Shown piece by piece: positions 1 to 10,815 of a DNA stretch of 64,000 bases. The notes below the pieces were generated by a model that was not told the DNA's origin, made no database searches, and saw nothing but the letters and a program-made list of their open reading frames with translations. The stretch's first letter is position 1. Each line of letters starts with the position of its first letter. The stretch comes from Anastrepha obliqua. Its lineage: Eukaryota; Arthropoda; Insecta; Diptera; Tephritidae. The position numbers and the translations under genes were made by a program. The DNA is taken from positions 25,172,044 to 25,236,043 of the forward strand of contig NC_072897.1 in the NCBI RefSeq assembly GCF_027943255.1, given 5' to 3'.

Positions 1-140
1 AACAATTTAAAACTCTTTTCACCATTGCCATTAATGCCCTAGCATACGTGGTACATACTTGTATTCTGAACTCCCAGAAAAACAATGTGCTATGCATATA
101 CAAATGCATTGCATTCCTATTGCTATATTCCTATGGCCTG

Positions 141-172
141 GTACGCACAAACCCATTCGGCCACGGCGGCCG
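141..172 (-). repeat. 5' head fragment of tRNA-derived SINE
   Basis: This short stretch matches the tRNA-like head of the SINE copies at 50619-50956 and 56368-56682, including the box A-like core and the GC-rich CGGCGGCCG end. The rest of the SINE is absent. It adjoins the RNase H remnant to its right, so it probably marks an insertion that truncated that LINE. Confidence 0.6.
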
Positions 173-173
173 T

Positions 174-1046
174 CATTGAAATACACCACAGTTTATCGGG
201 TACGCGGAATGATTGCTTTATCTCCAGTTTTTCGGAGTATACTCCTCCACTTATTTTATCTAATTTTGAGCCATCTGAGGAGATAGTTATTTTATTTTCA
301 TGTTCAATAAGGCCGTTATATCAATCTTCTTTCGAAGGAAACATTGTGATGAAGGATTTATCAAAGTTAATGTAATTGGTATAACAAAGGTCTGTTTTAC
401 AAGGAATGCCGGCGAATTTCTCCTATATGGTCTAGTGACCTCTATGGGTCGTTCTGAATGAGTTTATTTCCCTTAATCTAAGAGCTGATTTGGCAGCTAC
501 TTGCAAATAATTCAATTGGTAGTAAGTTCAGCATAATATTTAGGTGTAGTTCTAAGGGCTCTACAAATACACAGACTGGTATATGATCCATAGACTTTTT
601 GATGTGCCCCCTTTCTAAAGCCGGCCACCATATCAGTACGCCGTAAGTTGGGATCGGTCTTACTATTGCTGTGTAAAGCCAATTAACAATATAAGGGGAA
701 AGTGCCCAAATTGATCCTGTTAGTCTTTTACAGGAGTACAGTGCTATAGTGGCTTTCCATACTCTATCTTTGGCATTTGACTTCCAATTGAGTTTCCTGT
801 CTAGTATTAATCCCAAGTAGCGGTTTTCCTCCATAATCGAGACTATCGTGCCAGTTAGTGATGGAGGAACTACTTCCGGAATATTGTGTTTCTTAGTACA
901 CAGAACCATTTCGTGTTTATTTGGGTTGACGTTTAGCCCGTTTGCTTTCGTCCACTTTCCAACTGAATTTAATAGTCCTTGCATAATTTCACATAGCGTA
1001 CTGGGGAATTTCCAGAGAATTAGCCAGAGAAGAGGAGAGAGCACAC
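174..1046 (-). pseudogene. RNase H-bearing LINE ORF2 remnant, 3' half
   Basis: On the minus strand 478-1044 encodes the C-terminal part of a non-LTR reverse transcriptase. It begins in the palm motif VLSPLLW, which lies immediately beside the RTE insertion, and runs through the YLG(L)ILDRKLNW thumb segment and the WLYTAIVRPI(P)TYG segment. The YADD box expected between LSPLLW and the thumb is missing, so an internal deletion removed the catalytic aspartates. Further 3' (about 174-290), another frame reads an RNase H start with the motif SSDGSK followed by GGVYSEK. RNase H downstream of RT points to the LOA/I group of LINEs. The 5' continuation lies across the RTE insertion at 4059-4205. The element is dead. 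Confidence 0.75.
1041..1046. repeat. Target site duplication, left copy (RTE copy 1)
   Basis: GCACAC occurs here and again at 4053-4058, directly flanking the RTE element. Joining the two flanks at this hexamer restores continuity of the host LINE reading frame around its QG..VLSPLL motif, which supports a real insertion duplication. It is short, so chance is not fully excluded. Confidence 0.6.
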
Positions 1047-1239
1047 TCCCTTCTTCTTCTTCTTAATTGGCGGGATAACCGCTTACGCGATTTTGGCCGA
1101 GTTTAACAAAGCGCGCCAGTCGTTTCTTTCTCGTTTTAACCGGCGCCAATTGGACACACCAAGTGAAGCCAAGTCCTTCTCCACCTGATCTTTCCAACGC
1201 AGAGGAGGCCTTCCTCTTCCACTGCTACAACCAGCTGGT

Positions 1240-2598
1240 ACCGCATCGAATACTTTCAAAGCCGGAGCGTTTGTATCCTTTCGGACGACATGACCCAGTC
1301 AATGTAGCCGCTGGATCTTTATCCGCTGCGCTATGTCTATGTCGTCGTAAGGCTCATACAGCTCATCGTTCCATCGTATACGATATTCGCCGTTGCCAAC
1401 GTGCAAAGGTCCAAAAATCTTACGCAGAATCTTTCTCTCGAACACTCCAAGCATCGCTTCATCGGATGTTGTCATCGTCCAAGCTTCTGCGCCATACGTT
1501 TGGACGGGCATGATGAGAGACTTGTACAGGGTGAGTTTTGTTCGTCGAGAGAGGACTTTATTGCTCAGTTACCTACTTAGTCCAAAGTAGCACTTGTTGG
1601 CAAGAGAGATTTTACGTTGGATTTCAAGGCTGCCATTGTTATCGGTGTCTTTTACAACCTCGAAATTATAACTGTCAACAGTGACCTCTTATAAAATATT
1701 GTGCCTGAGCGATTAAGTTCTGCAGCTCGTACGATGCTCTCCAACATCAGGTTAAAGAAGTCACACGACAGCGGGTCACCCTGTCTGAAACCTCGTTTGG
1801 TATCAAACGGCTCGGAGAGGTCCTACCCAATTCTGACGGCGCTGCTGGTGTTGAGCAATGTCATCTTGCAAAGCGGTATTAGTTTTGTAGGGATACCAAA
1901 TTCAGACCTCGCGGCATACAAGAAACTCCTTTCCGTACTGTCGAATGCAGCTTTGAAATCGACGAAAAGATGGAGTGTGTCGATTCTCCTTTCGTGGGTC
2001 TTTCCCAAGATTTGGCGTATTGTAAATATTTGGTCGATGGTAGAATTTCCAGGTCTAAAGCCACACTGATAAGGTCCAATCAGTTGCTTGACGGTGGGCT
2101 TCAGCCTTTCACACAATACGCTCGCTAGAACCTTGTAGGCGATATTTAGAAGACTAGTCCCGCGGTAATTGGCACAGATTGCAGGATCGCCCTTCTTATG
2201 GATTGGGCAGAGCACACTTAAATTCCAATCCGCAAGCACCTTACCTGCTCCTCACCGCCATGTTTGAATAGCTCAGCCGGCAGTCCGTCGGCGCCCGCGG
2301 CTTTGGTGTTCTTTAGACGCGTTATCGCCATTCTCACCTCGTCATGATCGGGTAGGGGAACGACAATTCCGTCATCAACGATTGGGGTATCGGGATCTTC
2401 ACGTTCTCTGTGACATGCGCAGCTGCCACTGTTTAATAGGTTCGAGAAGTGTTCCCTCCATGATTGAAGATTGCTCTCGATGTCAGTCACCAGTTCGCCG
2501 TCTTTGTTCTTACAGGAAAAAGCCCCGGTCTTGAAACCTTCTGTAAGCCGCCGAACTTTCTGGTAGAATTTTTGGGCGTTGTTCCTATTGGCCAGCAT
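1240..2598 (-). pseudogene. RTE reverse transcriptase, broken
   Basis: The polymerase part of RTE copy 1 is in several frames. At 2218-2598 lie the linker and fingers, with the KNTKAAGADGLPAELFKHG motif. At 1823-2239 lie PIHKKGDPAICANYRG, YQCGFRPGNSTIDQIF and the palm motif A region (FVDFKAAFDS). Downstream the frame reaches the RGFRQGD(P)LS motif. The segment carrying Y-x-D-D is gone: the sequence runs from the element's TIFYKR position (about 1690) straight into residues that in copy 4 lie well after YADD. Comparison with 13508-13961 shows this directly. Frame changes near 2230 and 1820 add to the damage. No RT activity is expected. Confidence 0.8.
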
Positions 2599-2614
2599 CT
2601 GTATCTCCTCGCAC

Positions 2615-3802
2615 TCACGTATTTCGTTTCTTCTGTCGGATAATACGTCTCTCTTCCTTTGTTAGCTCTCTATAGCGATCCCAGATGGCTCGTGTTGCGC
2701 CCGATCGCAGCGTGGCTCTATAGGCGGCATGTTTTCCTTCGGCAGCAGCATGACATTCCTCGTCGTACCAAATGTTTTTTCGGGCTCGCCGGAATCCGAT
2801 TTCTTCTTCGGCGTTGGTACGTAGGGAACGAGAAATGTTGCTCCATTGCTCGTGCATGCCGGTTTGTTGGGCAGTGCTCTCTGAGAGCAGGAGTGAGAGT
2901 CGAGTGGCTGTCTGTTGTGATTGCAGATTTTCGATGTCGAACATTCTTTGCGTTGTTAGATGGACGCTTTTCGCTGCACAGAGGCGTGTGCGTAGTTTGG
3001 CTGCAACAAGGTAATGATCCGAGTCGATGTCGGGTCCTCGGATCGTACGTACATCTAAAACACTATAAGAGTGTCTACCATCTATCACAACATGATTGAT
3101 CTGGTCTCGCGTTTTTCGATCAGGAGACAGCCAGGTAGCTAAGTGTATCTTTTTATGCGGGAATCTGGTGCTACAGACTACCATGTTTCGGGCCCTGGCG
3201 GAGTCGATCAGCCTCTGTCCGTTACCGGATGTTTCGTTGTGCAGGCTGAATTTTCCGACTGCAGGACCAAAAATTCCCTCCTTGCCCACCCTGGCGTTGA
3301 AGTAGCCAAACACGATTTTTATGTCGTGGCGGGGGCAGCGCTCATAGGAACGTTCCAAGCGCTCATAGAAGGAATTTTTATTCGCATCGTCTTTCTCTTC
3401 CGTTGGGGCGTGGGCGCAAAATAGCGAGATGTTAAAAAATCGCGCTTTGATGCGGATTATTGCGAATTGCTCGTCCACCGGAGTGAACGACAGTACTTGG
3501 CGACGAAGTCTCTCTTCCACAACAAATCCGACACTGAATTTGCGCTCCTTTACATGGCAGCTGTAGTAGACGTCGCAAGGTGCTATGGTTTTCCTACCTT
3601 GCCCCGTCCATCGCATCTCTTGGATGGCAGTGATGTCAGCCTTTACTCTCACGAGGACATCAACCCGCCGGGCAGAGGCACCTTCCCCATTAAGGGACTG
3701 GACATTCCAGGTGCATGCCCTCAAATCATAGTCCTTAGTTCGTTTGCAGGGGTCGTCATCAGTGTTGGAAGTTCTCATCCGAGGTTTTGTGTAAGTTTTC
3801 AT
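2615..3802 (-). CDS. RTE apurinic-type endonuclease domain
   Basis: This open 395-residue frame holds the exonuclease/endonuclease/phosphatase fold of RTE LINEs, which nicks chromosomal DNA to prime reverse transcription. Visible motifs are ACTWNVQSLNG near the N-terminus, IQEMRWTGQG (the conserved glutamate), NARVGKEG and the C-terminal DSDHYLV. The catalytic GDFN motif reads GYFN: the aspartate is replaced by tyrosine (codon TAC, near 3285), so the nuclease should be inactive although the frame is open. Insect genomes often annotate such ORFs as craniofacial development protein 2-like. I used the first ATG. The true polyprotein probably continued into the RT at 2598, which is in another frame. 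Confidence 0.8.
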   Translation of the reverse strand: MKTYTKPRMRTSNTDDDPCKRTKDYDLRACTWNVQSLNGEGASARRVDVLVRVKADITAIQEMRWTGQGRKTIAPCDVYYSCHVKERKFSVGFVVEERLRRQVLSFTPVDEQFAIIRIKARFFNISLFCAHAPTEEKDDANKNSFYERLERSYERCPRHDIKIVFGYFNARVGKEGIFGPAVGKFSLHNETSGNGQRLIDSARARNMVVCSTRFPHKKIHLATWLSPDRKTRDQINHVVIDGRHSYSVLDVRTIRGPDIDSDHYLVAAKLRTRLCAAKSVHLTTQRMFDIENLQSQQTATRLSLLLSESTAQQTGMHEQWSNISRSLRTNAEEEIGFRRARKNIWYDEECHAAAEGKHAAYRATLRSGATRAIWDRYRELTKEERRIIRQKKRNT

Positions 3803-4052
3803 TGGGGGAGGTTTTTAAGTGGCTGGTCCCAAACCCAGCGCACAACCAGCTATCCCGGAATGTTTCGATTTCTCACTTTAGCTCACTCCCAAACGGGTGT
3901 TCGCAAGCTACCCAGAGGATACTTGGGCTAATCCCGGGAGTTATGAGCTGCTTGAACCATATGCAGAAGAATCGTACTGGCCACTCCCAAGTTAATGGCG
4001 ATCAGTAACTTTCCCCACTTGCGTGGACTTCTACACATGGAACCATCCTCCT

Positions 4053-4058
4053 GCACAC
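4053..4058. repeat. Target site duplication, right copy (RTE copy 1)
   Basis: GCACAC matches 1041-1046 on the other side of RTE copy 1. Confidence 0.6.
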
Positions 4059-4205
4059 GGCCTTGGGATATTCCTCTGCTAACTTTTTGCCGAATCTTTG
4101 AGTCTCCAAGTCAGTGCCTGTAATATGGTTTCCGGTAGGATGTTGTCGAAAATGCGCACAATATTAGGAAAGGCTACCAATGTTTACTCCTTCCTTGGAT
4201 AGGTA
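4059..4205 (-). pseudogene. LINE RT remnant, part upstream of the RTE insertion
   Basis: The minus strand reads ...KVSRGISQG immediately before the RTE 5' end. This is the conserved V-x-R-G-x-x-Q-G segment that precedes VLSPLLW in LINE RTs. Since VLSPLLW resumes at 1044 on the far side of the RTE, this piece and 174-1046 are two halves of one element. The segment contains an in-frame stop and ends at about 4205, where an unrelated RTE fragment begins. Confidence 0.65.
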
Positions 4206-4320
4206 ACTCATACATGCAACTCCTTTTCGTACTGTCGAATGCAGCTTTGAAATAGATAAAAAGATGGTGTGTGTCGATTCTCCTCTCATGCGTCTTTTTC
4301 AAGACGTATTGGGAATATCT
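4206..4320 (-). pseudogene. Short RTE RT fragment, out of order
   Basis: The sequence matches RTE copy 1 at about 1920-2040 (motif A region). It lies on the 3' side of copy 2's YADD segment, where it does not belong, and copy 2 lacks exactly this segment near 4800. It is either a piece of a separate RTE copy or the result of local rearrangement. Confidence 0.65.
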
Positions 4321-6030
4321 CGACGATGGCTGTTGAAAAGAGAGACTCTACGTTAAATTTCAGTGCTGACATAGTCATTAATGTTGGTTCCTAGATAAAC
4401 GAAGCCTCTTACACCTTCGGAATCATAACTGTCAACAGTACCGTGGATGCCGATATGCGAGTGTGCCGACTGTTTGTTTGATGACAGGAGCTATTTCGTT
4501 CACCACCAGACCTACTCCCTTTTGCTTCTTTATTCAATTTGGAAAAGGCAGAACTAACAGCGCTGGTGTTAAGGTCAAATATATCAATATCATTGGGATA
4601 CGCCAACAATTGTACGTTGTTAAAAAAAATTGTGCTTGAGCGATTAAAATCGGCGGCTCGCACGATATTTTCCAGCCTCAGGTTAAAGAAGCCAGAGACA
4701 GAGAGTCACCCTGTCTGAAACCTGGTTTGGTATCAAACGGCTTGGAGAAGTATTTCCGAATTCGGACGGCGCTGCTGATATCGAGCAAAAGCGATCTTAA
4801 AATCGACGAAAAGGTGGTGCATTTTCCAGGTCTAAAGCCATACTGACAAGGGACAACAAGTTGGGTGATGGTAGGTCTCAGCCTTTTACACAATACGCTC
4901 GCTAAAACTTTCAATGCGATATTTAGACGGTTAATCCCACTTCGCCAACGATTGAGGTTTCGGGATCTTCACATCCTCTGTGACATGCGCAGCTGTCACT
5001 ATTTAACAAGTTCGAGAAGTGTTCCTTCCATAATTTAAGCACGCTCTGGATATCAGTCACCAGAGCACCGTCTCTACAGGAAATCGCTCCTGTTGTGAAA
5101 CCTTCTGCCAGCCACCGAACTTTCTGGTAGAATTTAAGGGCGATTTTCCTGTTGGCCTGCACCTCAACGTACTATCGCACTCACGTATTGGATTATCAGT
5201 TCATCCTTCTGATAATACGTCTCTCTTTCTTTTTGAGCCTCCGTTTATTTCTATTGTTTCTGCATGCCGAATTGGTGGGCAGTACTCTCTGAGAGCAGGA
5301 GTGAGAGTCGAGTGGCGAAGTTTCATGATGTCTATTGTGATTGCAGCTTTTCGATGTCGAACATTTCGTTGTGCAGACTGAATTTTCTCACTGTGGGAGC
5401 AAAAATTCCCTCGTTGGCCACCCTGGCATTGAAGACGCCAAGCACGCTTTTTATGTCGTGGCGGGGGCAGCGTTCACAGGACCATTCCAAGCGCTCATAA
5501 AACAAATCTTTCATCGCATCGTCGTTCTCTTTCGTCAGAACGTGAACGCAAATGAGCGGGAGGTTAATTATAGCGAGACGCTCGTCCACCGAAGTGAACA
5601 TATGTACTCGGCGACGAAGTCTCTCTCCCAAAACTCATTCAACTTGGAATATGCGCTCCTTTACATGGCAGCTGTAGTAGACGTCGCAAGGTCCTATGTT
5701 TCTCTTGCCTTGCCCTGTCCATCACATCTTTTGAATGGTAGTGATGTCAGCCTTTGTTCTTACGAGGATATCAACTAGCCTGGCATAGGCACCTTCCCCA
5801 TTAAGGGACCGAACATTCCAGGTGCATGCCCTAAAAGCGTAATCCTTAGGTCGTTCGCAGGGGTCGTCATTAGTGTAGGTTGTTGTCATCGAGGCTTCGT
5901 TTTCAGAGCACAACTAGCTATCCTGGGTTGCTTCACCTTCTCGAACGGGCTAAACCCGGAAGTTGTGAGATGCTTGTACCATATGCTGAAGAACCCCGTT
6001 TGCGCGGACTTCTACATATCGAACCAGTTC
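4321..6030 (-). mobile_element. RTE-clade LINE, copy 2 (degenerate)
   Basis: A decayed copy of the RTE family, readable in fragments. The RT palm (4409-4663) has the YADD box altered to YPND. A second piece at 4678-4914 carries the fingers and the GFRPGK motif and has lost the motif A segment. The RT linker is at 4923-5162, the endonuclease middle at 5332-5631 (GDFNARVG reads GVFNARVA) and the endonuclease start at 5722-5913 (ACTWNVRSLNGEG). The 5' leader matches copies 1 and 4 up to about 6030. Stops, frameshifts and deletions are spread throughout. No activity is expected. Confidence 0.8.
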
Positions 6031-6562
6031 GAGCTCACATTTCCAGGAGAAAAATATTTTCATTCATAAACCGACCCGTTCACATGCCAATTTTTCTCAA
6101 CGATGGCAAAAATTTCCATATAAGTTTGAAGAAATCAAATCAAAGTAGTCAATACTTGAATATATCTTAATATAGATAAATATATTCCAATATTTGGTGA
6201 ATCGCGAATTTTTGTCATGTTCAATGGTCGCGGCTCCGTATATATGTAGATATGTTTGAACTTCTAAGTGCCCGACAGCCGCAGTTATTGCGTGTCAAAT
6301 GCACACCGGGATACAGTAAGATACAGAAAACAGCAACAGATTGCTTATAAAAAGGTTCTGTCCCGGACATTTGGATACTAGAGAAAATTTCGAAACACTT
6401 ATTTTTGATCTCCAATAGTAGGTTAATGTTAAGTTGATACGTTCCTTTACATATGTGATTTTCCAATTCATAGAAAGTGCACAAAATCATTTGTATATAG
6501 CCGCAAAGTTAGAAACTTTCTCTGAAACCAGAGTGCGACTTATTTGGAGCTTACTGTTAATA
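6031..6562. other. Unassigned AT-rich spacer
   Basis: I see no recognisable protein, RNA or transposon signature between the RTE copy 2 leader and the mariner end. Only short chance ORFs are present. Confidence 0.5.
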
Positions 6563-7440
6563 TCAGGTCAGTCCATAAGTTCGTGCGTTTTTTAAAGGGG
6601 GTTTTAAAATTAATAAAAAGATGTTTAAAATATTTATTAATCAAAAATATATTTTCCTTCATTATTTACAATGTCTTCCCAACTTTTAGGCGAATTTTTA
6701 TCCGGAGAGTATGTCGGATGCGGCATTAGCTGCCATCCGAGCTCGTTCAGCTTGCCTAATTTTTGCCTTGCGTTATGAGGTCTTGCGTTGTCGTGGTGAA
6801 ACCAAACTTTGCGTCTATTCACCAAAGACGGTCGATTTTTTTTAGTGCCTCATTCAGGTTTGATAGCTGATGGGAATAATAATCAGCAGTTATCGTCTGG
6901 TTTGGTTCCAGAAGTTCATAAACAATACCGGTCATATCCCTCCAAATAGACAAGAGAATTTTCTCGGGGTGAAGGCCATCTCTGAGGGTCGGTTCTGTTG
7001 CTTCATCTTTGTCTAACCATTGGCGTTTGTGAACAGGATTATTGTAAAGTACCCATTTTTCATCACCAGTAACGATACGGTTCAAGCCGTTGCAGTAGCT
7101 GAGAACAGACATTCACTCTCTGCTAAAGGTTGGCGACGGAAAGTCTATGCGAAACCCATTTTCACAGCTTTGAAACTTTTCCCAATTGAACCAGGTGCCT
7201 GTGAACTGTTCCACGCGATGAATTTAACCTCTGAGCTATCATATCGACTGTGAAATTTGGTTCAGCTTCTACGACTTCGAGCAAGGCGTCGGAGTTAAAG
7301 ATTTCAAACGACCAGCGCGCGGGGCATCCTCCACGTCGCAGTTATCACTTCGGAATTTTGAAAACCACTTTTGCGCAATCCTTACACTCACAGTATCCTC
7401 TCCGTGTACAGTGTTTATTTCCGCAGCACTAGTTATTACA
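6563..7440 (-). mobile_element. Mariner-family DNA transposon, truncated
   Basis: The minus strand encodes two transposase pieces. Residues around 6819-7112 include the first catalytic aspartate motif VTGDEKWVLY, and 6637-6825 include the second (WFHHDNARPH) and the HPTYSPD segment. The motif series is that of the mariner DDD transposases, which cut and paste at TA dinucleotides. An end-like sequence, TCAGGTCAGTCCATAAGTTC, follows a TA at 6561-6562 and is probably the terminal inverted repeat. I could not find its partner past 7440, so the other end is lost. The frames are interrupted and the segment after YSPD is damaged. Confidence 0.8.
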
Positions 7441-7596
7441 TTTTTGCTACTTTAAAAAAAAAAAACAAAATATGCCTCTTATACGCGTTCGAAGATTCCA
7501 TTTCATTTTTTAACAACACGTGCTTCTATCCGCGAGTCAATTTTAAGAGCGATTGCATTGGCTTATTCAGGCGGTTAAACTATACCTTGGCTAATA

Positions 7597-8206
7597 CTAA
7601 AAGAAGGAATTTAGCCCGATCACGAAAAACTCAACGCTTGGAACAAGTCCAAAGGGATCGAAAATCGGCATCGTTATCTCCAACAATTCAGTTTTTTTTG
7701 GTCGTCGGCTGCCATCAAAAACTGACTTCGGTGTACCGTAGTATACATCTCTTCTAGAGTCCCAGCTCATACCCAAAACATTGCCAAATGTTGATTCAGT
7801 ATTTGTAGTGCATTCATGTAGTAAGGATGCATTGATAGCTTGCAATAAGTGCGTAGTATTTGACATAAAATCTCGAAGCTCGAACCGTTCTCTTCTGTGA
7901 ATTTTAACTACTTTGTTCGCCACACCTATGGCTTCGTTAACATCAGAAGCGCTATTTACATAGTCATCAATATAATGCCGGTTAACAATCGCTTCTACTG
8001 TCCTGAGATCATCTCTAAATTTCCCCGCATTCTAGTTTTTGACATGCTGACCCTTTGCCACTTTGTAAACCGCTAACTGATGTAAGTCCCATGCACGTAA
8101 ACTTGATAATTGCGCTTACAAACTTTATCGTTTTTCGCAAAATATCATCTACTCTAATATAAGCAGCTGGCCTTATGGGCTGTAATTTCGCTTCAAACTT
8201 TTCCAA
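7597..8206 (-). pseudogene. BEL/Pao retrotransposon pol fragment
   Basis: On the minus strand 7597-7923 reads NKVVKIHRRERFELRDFMSN, then VLGMSWDSRRDV, then a KKTELLEITMPIFDPFGL segment. The trio of RF.LR.F.SN, VLGM.WD and IFDPLG-like motifs is diagnostic of BEL/Pao reverse transcriptases. Just upstream (about 7925-8010), another frame gives an active-site-like YIDDYVNSASDVNEAIG. The piece at 8015-8206 probably belongs to the same pol but is not clearly alignable. Frames are broken and neither LTR is visible. Confidence 0.75.
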
Positions 8207-8449
8207 GTAAAATAATTGGCTATTTGCTTTTGCAGCTTATCAATGCCTGCCTACTCAGAACCGTATTCATCTAAAATCTTTGTTTGCATTTTCTTTTTGT
8301 TTCCTGAACAGCTCCGCGCAAAAACTTTTCGGGGGAGAAAAAAACTTCACTGTTTGCATAACAAATATCCCTCCATAAGAAATTTCCCTGTTCCGTTGCA
8401 AGTGCTAGATATTTAAATATTTACACGCTTAGAATCTTAAATGGTTGCT

Positions 8450-10588
8450 TCTCTGTCGAACCATTTCAAGCGCAGTAGTTCTTTTCCCATTCACTTGGGA
8501 GTGGCCAAGACGATCCTACTACATACAGTCAAAGCAGCCCACAACATAAGAGCTTCGCTCAAGTATCCTCTCGGTTGCTTCCGAAAATTCCTTTAACACC
8601 GAGCTAATGTAAAAAGCCAAGCACACCACGTTATCTGGTTTTGCTTCGGAGGAGAACTAATTCTTCTAATGACGACTCCTGCAAACGAACTACAGACTAT
8701 GATTTGAACGAGTCCAATGCGAGTGGAATGTCCGGTCCATTAATTGGGATATCCTCGTTAGGCCAAAGGCTGACATCAGTGCCATTGAAGAGATGCGATG
8801 TACGGGACAAGGTAAGAAAAACATAGGACCTTGCGACGTCTATTACAGCTGCCATGTGAAGGAGCGCAAATAAAGTGTTGGTGACCTCGTCACCAAGTAC
8901 TTACGTTCACTCTGGTGGACGAGCGTCTCGTAATAATCCACATCAAAGCGAGATTTCTCAACATCTCGCTCATTTGCGTCCACGCCCCGATGATGATGTG
9001 ACCAAAGATTCCTTCGATGGGCGCTTGGAACATTCCTATGAGCATTGCTCTCGTCGACATAAAAACCGTGCTTGGCGACATCAATGCCAGGGTGGGAAAG
9101 GAGGGAAGTTTTGGTCCCACAGTCGGAAAATGCAGTCTGCACAACCAAACATCTGGTAACGGACAGGGGCTGATCGACTTCGCCAGAGCTCGAAACATGG
9201 TAGTCTGTAGCACCTGATTCCAGCATAATAAAATATACTAAACTACGTGGCTGACTCCTGATTGAAAAGCGCGAATCCAGATCAATCATATTGTGATAGT
9301 TGGAAGACACGCTTCTAGAGTCTTAAATGTACATGTGTACGATTCGAGGGTCCAACATCGACTCGGATTACTAACTTGTTGAAGCCAAACTACGCAACTA
9401 CGCACTCAACTCAAAGAATGATCGACATCGGAAAGCTGCAATCGCAACAGACAGCCTTACTTCTTCGCAGAAGCAGTAGAAGTTGACGGGTCGCCGGCTG
9501 AGCTATTCAAACATGACGACGAGGAGCTGGAAAGGTGCATGCATCAGCTTCTATGCAGAATATGGTCGCATGAAAGCATGCCTGCCGATTGGAATTTAAG
9601 GGGGCTCTGCCCAATTCATACGAAGGGTGATGCTGCAATCTGTGCCGATTATTGGGGGTTTAGCCTTCTATATATCGCGTCTTAGTAAGGCTCTCGACCT
9701 GGAAAATTCACTATCTTTTTGTTGATTTTAAAGGCAATTTTGCTCAATACCAGCAGCGCCGTCAGAATTGGGAAATACTTCTTCGAGACGTTTGATACCA
9801 AACCAGGTTTCAGACAGGGCGACTCTCTGTCGTGTGACTTCTTTAACCTGAGGCTGGAAAACATTCTGCGAACCGCAGATTTTAATCGCTAAGGATCAAT
9901 TTTTTATAAGAGCGTACAATTGTTGGCGTATGCCAGTGATATTGATATCATTGACCTTAACAACGGCGCTGTTAGATTTGCCTTATCCAATTGGATAAAG
10001 AAGCAAAGGGAATAGGTCTGGTGGTGAACGAGGACAAAACGAAGTACCTGCGTACTCGCGTCACTGCACCGATAACAATGTCAGCTTGGAAATCCAACGA
10101 ATAACCACTCTTGCCAACAAGGGCTACTTTGGACTAAGTAGGCAGTTGAGTAGTAAAGTCCAATCTCGATGAACAAAACTAACACTTTATAAGGTTGTCA
10201 TCTTGCCCATCCTATGGTATGCTGCAGAAGCTTGGACGATGACAGTGTTTGAGAGAAAGAATATGTGGAAGATTTTTGGACCTTTCCACCTTGCTGACGT
10301 GGTGTATTGTAGGCGATGGTACAATGAGCTGTATGCGCTTTACGACGACATAGATGAAGCGCAGTGATTAAAGATCCATCGGCTACGGTGGCTGGGTCAT
10401 GTCGTCCGAATGGATACAAACTCTCCGGCTCTGAAAATATGTGATGCGGTACCAGCTAGTGGTAGCAAATGAAGAGGAAGGCCTCCTCTGCGTTGGAAAA
10501 TCAGGTGGAGAAGAACTTGGCTTTACTTGGTACGTCCAACTGGCGCCACCTTGCACGAGAAAGAAACGCCTTGTTAAACTCGGCCAAA
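8450..10588 (+). mobile_element. RTE-clade LINE, copy 3 (plus strand, internal deletion)
   Basis: This is the same family as copies 1, 2 and 4 but inverted. The 5' leader begins near 8450 and the endonuclease starts at about 8641. The endonuclease keeps the GDINARVGKEG motif near 9075 in one frame, so it retains the aspartate lost in copy 1. At about 9470 the sequence jumps from the LQSQQT position of the endonuclease end to the GSPAELFKHD position of the RT, an internal deletion of roughly 0.7 kb relative to copy 1. RT remnants continue to about 10400, and the 3' UTR matches copy 1 to about 10588 without the AAG tail. Many stops are present. Confidence 0.8.
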
Positions 10589-10815
10589 TAAAAAGAGAGT
10601 TTTAACATCTGCAAATATTAGTAATAAGTAACATACTAAGGATGTGCTAGGTATGTTGCCTCACATGATGATGTAATTCATCCATGTTACCCTGTAGTAT
10701 TTCGCAAAAACTACCTTCGTCTATTGCAGCAGTGGCACCTCTTCCGAACGTTAAATCACCTGGAATCTTTAAATAACTTCCAAAGATGGTCTTTGCGGGT
10801 GGATGGCCGGTTGTT

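Larger units (their letters stand above)
1047..4052 (-). mobile_element. RTE-clade LINE, copy 1 (near full length)
   Basis: This is a non-LTR retrotransposon of about 3.0 kb on the minus strand. From 5' to 3' it has a leader (about 3803-4052), an APE-type endonuclease ORF (2615-3802), a disrupted reverse transcriptase (about 1240-2598), a short 3' UTR and a simple-repeat tail of AAG units (CTT on the plus strand, about 1051-1064). A microsatellite-like tail instead of poly(A) is typical of RTE elements. Four copies or partial copies of the same family lie within the first 16 kb. This copy sits inside the RT gene of another LINE. It is disabled by a deletion across the YADD box and by a lost catalytic residue in the endonuclease. 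Confidence 0.85.
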
